Assembly (NCBI GenBank): GCA_001816835.1
Contig: MHDB01000001.1
Coordinates: 1-13,083 of the forward strand
Origin: Candidatus Woykebacteria bacterium RIFCSPLOWO2_01_FULL_43_14
GTDB lineage: Bacteria > Patescibacteriota > Microgenomatia > Woykebacterales > 2-01-FULL-43-14
Length of the DNA stretch: 13,083 bases
Reading direction: 5' to 3'
Shown: positions 7,334 to 13,083 of the stretch, one piece after another
Numbering within the stretch: the stretch's first letter is position 1
How the letters are laid out: every line of letters begins with the position of its first letter
Notes under the pieces: generated by a model
The model's database searches: none
Told to the model about the DNA's origin: nothing
What the model saw: the letters and a program-made list of their open reading frames with translations, nothing else
Made by a program: the position numbers and the translations under genes

Positions 7334-9108
7334 TGTATATTCTTGGATTGTCCTTTTTCTATCACGAAGCCGCCGCGGCTCTGATTAAAGACGGAGAGTT
7401 GGTAGCTGCAAGTGCGGAAGAGCGGTTTAGTCGAAAGAAGCATGACAGTAGCTATCCAGAGCTTGCGATTAAATTTTGTTTGGAGCAAGCCGGCATTAGT
7501 GAAAAAGATTTGGATTATGTCGTCTTCTACGAGAAACCTTTTCTCAAATTTGAAAGGCTTTTTTTAACCTCACTAGCCACGTATCCTGATTCCTACCGAC
7601 TTTTTAGGGAGTCGATGCTCTCCTTCCTACCTGAAAAACTTTGGGTGACTAGCATTATTAGAGATAAACTGGACATTAATCGGGGTAAAATTTTGACTGT
7701 TCCCCACCACATCTCGCACGCTGCCAGCTCCTACTACTGCTCTCCGTTTGAAGAGGCTGCGGTTCTGACGCTCGACGGTGTCGGAGAGTGGTCTTGCGGC
7801 TCCTACGGCATAGGTACGCTTAATAAGCTGAGGATTAGTAAAGAAATTAGATTCCCTCATTCTATTGGACTTTTGTACAGCGCTTTTACCGCTTTCCTTG
7901 GTTTTGAAGTCAACGACGGTGAGTACAAAGTGATGGGAATGGCTCCTTATGGGACGCCTAAGTATGCTGATAAGGTCTATCAGCTGATGAAGGTGAATTC
8001 TGACGGTTCTATAAAACTTAATATGAAATACTTCCGTTTTCATAACAGTCCTGATCAGAATGTTACTTCAAATTTTACCGAGCTTTTTGGTGAGCCTCGC
8101 GATAAGGATTTGCATTTCTTCACTCCTGCTTCAGGGTACCCAAGCTACTTTGGAGATAAACCCAGTAACTATGAGGAAATTGCCAAGCTGAATCAACACT
8201 ACGCCGACATTGCGGCCAGTCTGCAATTGGTTACTGAGGAGATAATTCTAAAAATGGTTGATCACGTTCACACGAAAACTAAACAAGAAAACCTAGTTAT
8301 TGCTGGCGGGGTTGGGTTAAACAGTGTGGCTAACGGAAGGGTGGTTAGGGAATCTAAGTTCAGACACGTTTATATTCAGCCGGCAGCTGGGGATGACGGG
8401 GCTGCCTTGGGTGCTGCACTCTATGTTTACCACCACATTTTAGGTAATAAGCGAAAGTTTGTCATGACTCACGCCTATTACGGTAAGGATTTCTCTGAGA
8501 AGGAGATAAAAAGTTTCCTAGATAGTAAAAAAATAAAGTATCGTTTCGTGGAAGATAAGGATAAACTTGCCAGTTTTGTGGCTGATGCCTTGTCTAAGAA
8601 AGAAGTAGTTGGACTTTATCAAGGTAGGTTTGAGTGGGGACCTCGCGCTTTGGGAAATCGAAGCATTATTGCAGATCCTAGAAGTGAGGAGATGAAGGAA
8701 ATTGTCAATACTAAGATAAAATTCCGTGAGCCCTATCGGCCTTTTGCGCCAGCGGTATTAGAAGAGAAAGCAAATGAATATTTTGAACTGAAAGATGCCA
8801 ATAGTAACTATCTAGCCAAATTCATGTTGATGGTTTGTCCTGTTAAGGAAGACAAGAAGAAGCTAATCCCGGCGGTTACTCACGTGGATGGGAGTGCCCG
8901 TTTACAGACAGTTGATAAAGATACCAACCCACTATATCGAAAGATTATCGAGAAGTTTGAGGAAAAAACTGGTGTGGCGGTTATCATGAATACCTCGTTT
9001 AACCTCAAAGGTGAACCTATTGTCACTACCCCCGAAAATGCTTACAATACTTTTATGAAAAGTGGTTTGGACTATCTAGTTATGGAAAGGTTTGTTATTT
9101 CCAAATGA
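7333..9108 (+). CDS. NodU/CmcH/TobZ-family O-carbamoyltransferase
   Basis: A 591-residue enzyme that moves a carbamoyl group from carbamoyl phosphate, through a carbamoyl-adenylate, to a hydroxyl of a sugar or metabolite. The N-terminal Kae1-like domain shows FYHEAAAALI (9-18), the metal-binding HHISH (125-129), LDGVGEWSCGSYG (147-159) and AGGVGLN (324-330), then GDDGAALGAAL. The C-terminal YrdC-like domain starts near 375 and carries EWGPRALGNRSI (434-445), FREPYRPFAPAV (464-475) and MNTSFNLKGEP (552-562), all diagnostic of the family. Length is normal and no key residue appears to be missing. The start is GTG 7333, overlapping the previous stop as TAGTG, with AGGAG at 7319-7323 and a 9-nt spacer; the second residue group YILGLSFFYHE matches the family N-terminus. 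The acceptor is unknown; envelope polysaccharide is a reasonable guess given the neighbours. Confidence 0.95.
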   Translation: MYILGLSFFYHEAAAALIKDGELVAASAEERFSRKKHDSSYPELAIKFCLEQAGISEKDLDYVVFYEKPFLKFERLFLTSLATYPDSYRLFRESMLSFLPEKLWVTSIIRDKLDINRGKILTVPHHISHAASSYYCSPFEEAAVLTLDGVGEWSCGSYGIGTLNKLRISKEIRFPHSIGLLYSAFTAFLGFEVNDGEYKVMGMAPYGTPKYADKVYQLMKVNSDGSIKLNMKYFRFHNSPDQNVTSNFTELFGEPRDKDLHFFTPASGYPSYFGDKPSNYEEIAKLNQHYADIAASLQLVTEEIILKMVDHVHTKTKQENLVIAGGVGLNSVANGRVVRESKFRHVYIQPAAGDDGAALGAALYVYHHILGNKRKFVMTHAYYGKDFSEKEIKSFLDSKKIKYRFVEDKDKLASFVADALSKKEVVGLYQGRFEWGPRALGNRSIIADPRSEEMKEIVNTKIKFREPYRPFAPAVLEEKANEYFELKDANSNYLAKFMLMVCPVKEDKKKLIPAVTHVDGSARLQTVDKDTNPLYRKIIEKFEEKTGVAVIMNTSFNLKGEPIVTTPENAYNTFMKSGLDYLVMERFVISK

Positions 9109-9299
9109 TCTCGTGGTTAAAAAGATTCGGAAACAATACTCTAGATAGATTTGGTATAGCTGGGGAGCTAATCAGATTTTTCTGGTCACAGAAATTATGG
9201 TGGTTAGTGCCAGTTGTCGTTTGCCTTCTTATTTTTGCCGCTCTTATCATCTTTGCCCAAGGGGCAGCCGTAACTCCATTCGTCTACACTTTTTTCTAA
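9105..9299 (+). CDS. DUF5989/SxtK-like small membrane protein
   Basis: A 64-residue protein starting within the carbamoyltransferase stop codon (ATGA overlap). Seen: ELIRFFWSQKLWWLVP (21-36), a single hydrophobic helix at about 31-52, and the ending AQGAAVTPFVYTFF. The pattern E-L-x-x-F-x-W-x-x-(R/K)-x-W-W-L-x-P followed by AQG and PFxYTxF is what I recall for DUF5989, the family of SxtK in the saxitoxin cluster, found beside NodU-type carbamoyltransferases. Function is unknown. Its fixed place directly after the carbamoyltransferase suggests a membrane partner of it. It is the last gene of the cassette; 241 nt separate it from mraZ, and no T-tract terminator hairpin is visible after its stop. 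Confidence 0.85.
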   Translation: MISWLKRFGNNTLDRFGIAGELIRFFWSQKLWWLVPVVVCLLIFAALIIFAQGAAVTPFVYTFF

Positions 9300-9364
9300 A
9301 ATCTCAATATCTCCTGCTGTAGATTGGTCTAGTGTATTTAGTGTACTCCTCGCAAAGTTCTCTA

Positions 9365-9393
9365 TTGACAAGTAATCGTAAATGCCTGAAAAT
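9365..9393 (+). promoter_or_regulatory. Candidate sigma-70 promoter of the mraZ/division operon
   Basis: A perfect TTGACA at 9365-9370 is followed, after exactly 17 bp, by GAAAAT at 9388-9393, which matches 4 of 6 positions of TATAAT. Transcription would begin near 9400, within the MraZ boxes, leaving a leader of about 140 nt. The last base of the -10 box touches the first MraZ box, so bound MraZ would overlie the promoter. The -35 is strong evidence; the -10 is weak. Confidence 0.55.
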
Positions 9394-9426
9394 GGTACAA
9401 AAGGGTAAAAAGTGGTAAAAAGTGGT
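9393..9426 (+). promoter_or_regulatory. MraZ operator: four boxes at 10-bp spacing
   Basis: TGGT at 9393, GGGT at 9403, TGGT at 9413 and TGGT at 9423 recur at an exact 10-bp interval, each separated by an A-rich 6-mer (ACAAAA, AAAAAG, AAAAAG). This is the layout of MraZ binding sites upstream of mraZ in other bacteria: TGGGN boxes spaced 10 bp in E. coli and AAAGTGKNNN repeats in mollicutes. Two units, AAAGTGGTAA and AAAGTGGTGA, match the mollicute form exactly. One helical turn per box suits a ring-shaped MraZ oligomer binding one face of DNA. MraZ is encoded 115 nt downstream, so autoregulation is likely. Confidence 0.8.
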
Positions 9427-9428
9427 GA

Positions 9429-9514
9429 GAAGCAAATAATTTTGCTTCGATGGGAATTTTAGGCAAGCTGTGCTTGCCGTAAAGAAATTCCCGGGGAAGG
9501 GGATTACTTCTTCC
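9429..9514 (+). promoter_or_regulatory. Structured mraZ leader RNA: three consecutive hairpins
   Basis: Hairpin 1 is a perfect 8-bp stem, GAAGCAAA (9429-9436) with TTTGCTTC (9441-9448), around a TAAT loop. Hairpin 2 is compound: an outer 8-bp stem GGGAATTT (9452-9459) with AAATTCCC (9485-9492), an asymmetric internal loop, and an inner 7-bp stem GGCAAGC (9462-9468) with GCTTGCC (9472-9478) around TGT. Hairpin 3 is a weaker stem, GGAAG (9495-9499) with CTTCC (9510-9514). None is followed by a T-run, so these are not ordinary intrinsic terminators. The elements lie between the MraZ boxes and the mraZ start and would be in the leader of the whole operon. The pairing is seen directly; a regulatory RNA role is inferred. 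Confidence 0.5.
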
Positions 9515-9540
9515 AATAAGGGTTAGAATCTGGACAGCGC

Positions 9541-9936
9541 ATGTTTTTAGGGGAACATCCAACAACTTTGGATGATAAAAGACGGCTTTATTTGCCTAAG
9601 AAGATACGAGATTTTCTGAAAAATTCAGAACTCGTGTTTAGTCGGGGCTTTGAGAGCTGTATTTTTGTTTGGTTAAGGGAAGATTGGGAAAGAGCAAATC
9701 AGAAGAATTTGGATAATCCTATTACTGATTTGGGTGCTCGAAATATCAGACGGTACTTATTCTCTGGGGCTGAAATACTTCTAGCGGATAAATTGGGCCG
9801 ATGCCTAGTACCGGATCACCTTACCAAATATGCACATCTAAAATCAGAAATTGTCCTTATTGGTGCGGGAGACCATTTTGAAATTTGGGATAAAGAATTA
9901 TGGAATCAGTACTTCGATATTCTAGAAGCTCAATAG
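9541..9936 (+). CDS. mraZ: MraZ, DNA-binding regulator of the division and cell-wall cluster
   Basis: A 131-residue regulator, somewhat short for the family. It has two tandem AbrB-like swapped-hairpin halves. The first opens with MFLGEHPTTLDDKRRLYLP, where the family DxxGR DNA-contact motif is DDKRR (11-15), so the usual glycine is an arginine. The second carries ADKLGRCLVP (82-91), a standard DKxGR motif. It ends with DHFEIWDKELWNQYF. MraZ forms a ring that binds repeated boxes in its own promoter and adjusts expression of the dcw genes; matching boxes lie at 9393-9426. The ATG at 9541 is fixed by the conserved N-terminus; the ribosome binding site is weak (GGA at 9533-9535). The 3' end overlaps the rsmH reading frame by up to 37 nt. 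Confidence 0.95.
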   Translation: MFLGEHPTTLDDKRRLYLPKKIRDFLKNSELVFSRGFESCIFVWLREDWERANQKNLDNPITDLGARNIRRYLFSGAEILLADKLGRCLVPDHLTKYAHLKSEIVLIGAGDHFEIWDKELWNQYFDILEAQ

Positions 9937-10793
9937 TACACAATCCTGTGCTTGTAGGACAAGTCATAGATTTTTTGATCGTTTCCACTGGTAAGAAATA
10001 CCTGGACCTGACAGTTGGTGCTGGAGGACACAGTTTGGAAATAATTAAACGGGGTGGCAGAGTACTTGGGATAGACTTAGACCCTGAAATTTTGGCAAGG
10101 GCAAGGCAGGTTTTGGGAAACCAGGCAACCTTAGTAGAAGGTAATTACAAGGATGCAGACCTAATTGCCAAGGAAAATGGTTTCGAAAAACTAGACGGAA
10201 TACTACTGGATTTAGGTTTATCTAGTTTTCAGCTAGATAGTCCTGAGAGGGGTTTTAGCTTCCGATTCGATGCTCCTTTGGACATGAGAATGAGTCCGGA
10301 GCTTGGAGTAAGAGCGGTTGATCTGGTTAATGGTTTAAACGTTGGGGAATTAGAAGAACTTTTTATGAAGCTAGGTGAGGAAAAACAGGCTAGAAGGATC
10401 GCTAAAGAGATTGTTGGATCAAGAGTTGACCACAAGATTACGACCACAACTGAACTGGCAGAAATAGTTAAAAAGGTTAAAAAAGTATCTTTTGGTAAGC
10501 ATATCCACCCAGCAACCCAGGTTTTCCAAGCTTTAAGAATTGCTGTTAACGACGAGCTAAACAACCTTCGTGAAGTTTTGCCTAAAGCGAGCAGTTTGTT
10601 GGGGAAAGATGGACGTCTAGTAGTCATAAGTTTCCACTCCTTAGAAGATAGGATCGTTAAGGATTTTTTTAAGAGTAGTAGTGAGCTAAAAGTCCTTACC
10701 GAAAAGCCGATTACCGCTAGCGAAGAAGAAGTCGGACTTAATCCAAGGTCTAGGTCAGCCAAAATGCGTGTCGCCGAGAAGTTGAGTACTTAG
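9900..10793 (+). CDS. rsmH: RsmH (MraW), 16S rRNA m4C1402 methyltransferase
   Basis: A 297-residue S-adenosylmethionine-dependent enzyme that methylates N4 of C1402 in the ribosomal P site. Seen: HNPVL near the N-terminus, the SAM-binding DLTVGAGGHS (36-45) and GIDLD (57-61), LDLGLSSFQLD (103-113), the inserted helical domain, HPATQVFQALRIAVNDEL (203-220), SFHSLEDR (244-251) and the C-terminal NPRSRSAKMR (281-290). Length is normal. The only standard start before the conserved HNPVL is ATG 9900, with GGGA at 9887-9890. It gives about 10 more residues than usual and a 37-nt overlap with mraZ. The family's normal Met position aligns with an ATA codon at 9933 that would form a 4-nt ATAG overlap with the mraZ stop. 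It is co-transcribed with mraZ and very likely with the downstream genes. Confidence 0.96.
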   Translation: MESVLRYSRSSIVHNPVLVGQVIDFLIVSTGKKYLDLTVGAGGHSLEIIKRGGRVLGIDLDPEILARARQVLGNQATLVEGNYKDADLIAKENGFEKLDGILLDLGLSSFQLDSPERGFSFRFDAPLDMRMSPELGVRAVDLVNGLNVGELEELFMKLGEEKQARRIAKEIVGSRVDHKITTTTELAEIVKKVKKVSFGKHIHPATQVFQALRIAVNDELNNLREVLPKASSLLGKDGRLVVISFHSLEDRIVKDFFKSSSELKVLTEKPITASEEEVGLNPRSRSAKMRVAEKLST

Positions 10794-10797
10794 TTTT

Positions 10798-10850
10798 TAG
10801 TTATTAAATCCTAGTAACTAGCAACTAATAACTATCAACAAGGAACTAAA
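10798..10850 (+). repeat. Tandem 7-bp AACTANN repeat with an overlapping inverted repeat
   Basis: The gap after rsmH holds five successive 7-nt units starting with AAC: AACTAGC (10816), AACTAAT (10823), AACTATC (10830), AACAAGG (10837) and AACTAAA (10844). A preceding segment, TAGTTATTA (10798-10806), is the exact reverse complement of TAATAACTA (10826-10834), giving a 9-bp stem. Inside that loop CTAG (10811-10814) and CTAG (10818-10821) form a small nested pair. There is no T-tract after the stem, so it is not a standard terminator. Role unknown. Confidence 0.65.
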
Positions 10851-10874
10851 ATTAAAGAGGACTAACTGCTGCCT

Positions 10875-11210
10875 ATGTTAGTAAACAGATATTATTTATC
10901 GAGAAAAACTCGTGTCTCAATAAGCGCGTTAATTCAACCAGTTGGACTAGTTGTCCTTTTTAGTTTGGCTTTCATGATTTTGCTAATAGCTCAACTAATC
11001 ATTGCTAACAAACTAGCAACAGACGGAGAGCGCCTAACAGAGATTGCCCTAGAAACCGTTCTTTTGGATCAGGAAAACTATTTGCTTACCAACAAAGTTT
11101 TGTCTTTGGGGTCACTTGATCAGATAAACATTCGGGCACTTTCTCTCGGACTTATTAAGATAAGTAAAGTGGAAGTAGTTTCACCAATTCCTTACGCCTA
11201 CGTTCCATAA
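10875..11210 (+). CDS. FtsL-like small bitopic division protein
   Basis: A 111-residue protein in the place FtsL normally occupies, between rsmH and ftsI. It has a short basic N-terminus, one transmembrane helix (about 20-45), then a heptad-like stretch with an ANKLATDGERLTEIALE segment and a short tail containing LGSLDQINIRALSLGLIKIS (78-97). That tail recalls the end of FtsL/DivIC-type proteins, where A-x-x-L-G-(L/M) follows the coiled coil. Sequence alone gives no enzymatic motif; the assignment rests on topology and synteny. FtsL would pair with FtsB/DivIC to activate FtsWI at the septum. The ATG at 10875 has AGAGG at 10856-10860 at a long 14-nt distance; in-frame CTG codons at 10866 and 10869 would have better spacing. 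Confidence 0.72.
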   Translation: MLVNRYYLSRKTRVSISALIQPVGLVVLFSLAFMILLIAQLIIANKLATDGERLTEIALETVLLDQENYLLTNKVLSLGSLDQINIRALSLGLIKISKVEVVSPIPYAYVP

Positions 11211-11236
11211 ATATAGTAGAATTATTTTCTATCGTT

Positions 11237-13030
11237 ATGAAACGTTTGAATTTTTTGATAATTTTCTTTTCCTTGTTTTCCTTAGCCATAGTTTTTAAAC
11301 TATTTTTTCTTCAAGTCGTCATGGGTGATAAGCTCGCAACCAGTGCGGAGAACCAACATTTTAGTGCTTTGGATATTCCTGCCGAGAGAGGTAAAATCCT
11401 TTCCTCAGATTTATTTCCGTTGGTCATGAACCAGAAAGTGTTTCTTGTTTATGCCACAATTCCAGATATCAAAGGTGATAAAAAGGAAATTGCCGAAAAA
11501 CTTGCCCCACTTTTTGTTGAGGAGGATACTAAGTCTGACCTAAAACCCGAGGAAGCTGAGTCTAGTGCTTCTTCTCAAATGACTCAAGAGGCCTCTTCGG
11601 AGAAAAGTGAAAAGGAATACAAAGATAAGCTAGCAATTGAAGCGGCCAGGATTGAAGACTTGCTAGGTCTAAACGATCTTATTTGGGTACCGCTTAAACG
11701 AAAAATGTCTTTGGCGATAACTGACAGAATTAAGTCTTTGAGTATCGAAGGACTCGGTTTTGAGGAAGAGCAGAAGAGATCCTACCCAGAGGCCTCTGGG
11801 AGTGCCTCTCTTCTTGGATTTGTGGGGGCTGACTCAAATGGCATTGATAAGGGGTATTTTGGTTTGGAAGGCTTTTATAATGGTGAATTAAAAGGTCGTT
11901 CTGGAAGACTTAGAGAGGAGGTTGACGCCGAGGGCAGACCGATACTGGTTGGAAGTCGGGTTGAGGTTCCCCCTGAGGATGGCCGGGATTTAGTTTTGTC
12001 AATTGATCGTGGAGCCCAGTTTATAGTAGAGAGAAAACTCAAAGAGGGTGTTGCTAAGTTTGGGGCAAAATCTGGCTCTGTATTGATGATGGATCCTAAA
12101 ACTGGAGCGGTGCTAGCTGATGCCTCTTTTCCTGGGTTCGATCCTGGCCGGTGGGAGAAATATAACCCCGCTAGGTACCGTAACCCTACGATTAATGATG
12201 TCTTTGAGCCTGGATCGACTTTTAAGGTAATAACCGCGTCTGCTGCTTTGGACGTGGTGGCAGTTGACCAGAATACTAGGTGTCCTTGCACGGGACCAAG
12301 AAAAATTGGCCCGTTTGAGATAAAAACTTGGAACAATAAATACTATCCCAACTCGTCTTTGGCTGAGATTTTGCAGCACTCTGATAATGTTGGAACTGTC
12401 TTCGTTTCCGAAAAACTTGGTTTGGAAAAGTTTCTTGACTATGTTTACAACTTTGGATTTGGAAAAACCACTGGTATTGATTTGGAAGGGGAAGCCACAG
12501 GTATTCTACACTCCCGGAGTGAGTGGCAGCCGATTGATCACGCCACAGCCTCTTTTGGTCAGGGACACTCGGTGACGATGGTTCAGATGGTCAATGCAGT
12601 TTCGGCCATCGCCAATGGTGGTGAGCTTATGCAGCCACAAGTGGTGTCTAAGATTGTGGGCAAAGATAGAACAGTAGAGATAAAACCAAGGGTCACTAGG
12701 CGTGTTATCAAGCGAGAGACGGCTTCGACTATGACTGAGTTAATGGTTAATGCGGTTGAAAATGGCGAAGCCCGGTATTTTGTTCCAAAAGGTTATCGAA
12801 TTGCTGGCAAGACCGGGACTGCTCAGGTCCCGGTTGAAGGTCACTACGACCCGACCAAAACCATTGCTTCTTTTATCGGGTTCGCCCCAGCTGATGATCC
12901 TAAGTTTGTCATGTTGGTAAAAATAGACGAACCGAAGTCCTCGCCTTGGGGGTCAGAAACCGCTGCACCATTATTTTTTGATATAGCCAAAGAACTCTTC
13001 ACCTATTGGGGCCTCCCACCAAATCAATAA
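11237..13030 (+). CDS. ftsI: FtsI/PBP2B-type class B penicillin-binding protein, septal peptidoglycan transpeptidase
   Basis: A 597-residue membrane-anchored D,D-transpeptidase that crosslinks septal peptidoglycan outside the cell, working with an FtsW-type glycosyltransferase. An N-terminal transmembrane helix (about 5-27) is followed by the pedestal domain with PAERGKI (48-54) and GLEGFYNGELKG (209-220). The transpeptidase domain starts near 250 and has all catalytic motifs: SxxK as S327-T-F-K330, SxN as S382-D-N384, and KTG at 525-527. There is no C-terminal PASTA domain. Residues 95-130 form a hydrophilic Glu/Ser/Lys-rich insertion of low complexity in the pedestal domain. Lys/Glu richness continues to about 140. 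The ATG at 11237 has no ribosome binding site; TATAGT (11212) and TAGAAT (11217) lie just upstream without a -35. Position after the FtsL-like gene favours FtsI over the elongation protein MrdA. Confidence 0.95.
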   Translation: MKRLNFLIIFFSLFSLAIVFKLFFLQVVMGDKLATSAENQHFSALDIPAERGKILSSDLFPLVMNQKVFLVYATIPDIKGDKKEIAEKLAPLFVEEDTKSDLKPEEAESSASSQMTQEASSEKSEKEYKDKLAIEAARIEDLLGLNDLIWVPLKRKMSLAITDRIKSLSIEGLGFEEEQKRSYPEASGSASLLGFVGADSNGIDKGYFGLEGFYNGELKGRSGRLREEVDAEGRPILVGSRVEVPPEDGRDLVLSIDRGAQFIVERKLKEGVAKFGAKSGSVLMMDPKTGAVLADASFPGFDPGRWEKYNPARYRNPTINDVFEPGSTFKVITASAALDVVAVDQNTRCPCTGPRKIGPFEIKTWNNKYYPNSSLAEILQHSDNVGTVFVSEKLGLEKFLDYVYNFGFGKTTGIDLEGEATGILHSRSEWQPIDHATASFGQGHSVTMVQMVNAVSAIANGGELMQPQVVSKIVGKDRTVEIKPRVTRRVIKRETASTMTELMVNAVENGEARYFVPKGYRIAGKTGTAQVPVEGHYDPTKTIASFIGFAPADDPKFVMLVKIDEPKSSPWGSETAAPLFFDIAKELFTYWGLPPNQ

Positions 13031-13073
13031 GAGAAATGTAAAACTATTTTTTCTAGTGCCAATCTGAGGGCTG

Positions 13074-13082
13074 TGGTACAAT
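13074..13082 (+). promoter_or_regulatory. Possible extended -10 promoter for the next gene
   Basis: TGGTACAAT at 13074-13082 reads as an extended -10 box (TGn followed by TACAAT, 5 of 6 to consensus). It sits 44 nt after the ftsI stop, at the very edge of the window. No clear -35 is seen upstream, which is common for extended -10 promoters. It would drive the next gene of the division cluster, which is outside the window. Confidence 0.35.
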
Positions 13083-13083
13083 T

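Noticed and set aside
7627..8043. A 138-codon minus-strand frame inside the carbamoyltransferase gene
   Set aside because: It lies opposite the conserved HHISH and LDGVGEW motifs, whose coding strand is certain.
9429..9492. Intrinsic terminators for the carbamoylation cassette
   Set aside because: The stems are strong, but no run of T follows either one and they lie downstream of the promoter that should serve mraZ.
9304..9565. Minus-strand open frames of 67-70 codons in the mraZ upstream region
   Set aside because: They run through the promoter, MraZ boxes and hairpins, have no recognisable protein features and no ribosome binding site; they are chance frames.
10229..10762. A 177-codon minus-strand frame inside rsmH
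   Set aside because: It is antisense to a fully conserved part of RsmH, rich in Ser/Leu as expected of a shadow frame, with no family resemblance.
10798..10850. CRISPR-like array
   Set aside because: The unit is 7 bp with no spacers, so it is a simple tandem repeat.
11875..12379. Minus-strand frames opposite ftsI
   Set aside because: They cover the SxxK region of the transpeptidase and show no motif of their own.
1..13083. Recoding of TGA as an amino acid, as in some CPR lineages
   Set aside because: TGA ends the SGNH and carbamoyltransferase genes at exact ATGA junctions, and no conserved protein here needs TGA read-through.

Overview
The window is a gene-dense piece of a bacterial chromosome, moderately AT-rich, using the standard code (TGA is a real stop in at least three genes). 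Neighbouring genes overlap by 1 to 37 nt or sit a few bases apart. Together with a short mraZ-rsmH-small membrane protein-ftsI division cluster, this suggests a streamlined genome, possibly a Patescibacteria/CPR lineage that does not recode TGA. That placement is an inference from style and protein flavour; no rRNA or other phylogenetic marker is present.

Region 1 (1-2510) looks like a surface-sugar locus. It holds the 3' part of a DegT/DnrJ-type sugar aminotransferase (+), a GT2 glycosyltransferase on the opposite strand, and a Gfo/Idh/MocA dehydrogenase (+). An oxidoreductase plus a PLP aminotransferase is the usual pair for turning a nucleotide-sugar hydroxyl into an amine, as in UDP-GlcNAc 3-oxidation/3-amination.

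Region 2 (2513-5832, minus strand) is a compact three-gene operon. In transcription order it encodes a ThDP-dependent enzyme of the acetolactate synthase superfamily, an ATP-grasp ligase and a HAD phosphatase. The ThDP enzyme has motifs of the FAD-independent AlsS/carboxyethylarginine-synthase branch. Together the three look like a small-molecule or cell-surface building-block pathway that I cannot name; this is the best candidate here for an undescribed system.

Region 3 (5910-9299, plus strand) is a translationally coupled four-gene cassette: membrane-anchored SGNH hydrolase, 76-aa one-helix membrane protein, NodU/CmcH-family O-carbamoyltransferase, and a 64-aa DUF5989/SxtK-like membrane protein. 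Joins are ATGA, TAGTG and ATGA overlaps. It probably carbamoylates an envelope glycan or secreted metabolite.

Region 4 (9300-13083) starts with a 241-nt regulatory region: a TTGACA promoter, four MraZ-type boxes at exact 10-bp spacing, and a strongly structured leader. Then come mraZ, rsmH, an FtsL-like protein and the class B penicillin-binding protein FtsI, the start of the division and cell-wall cluster, which presumably continues beyond the window. A tandem 7-bp repeat fills the gap between rsmH and the FtsL-like gene. No tRNA, rRNA, CRISPR array or insertion sequence was seen, and there is no gene-free stretch above 300 nt.
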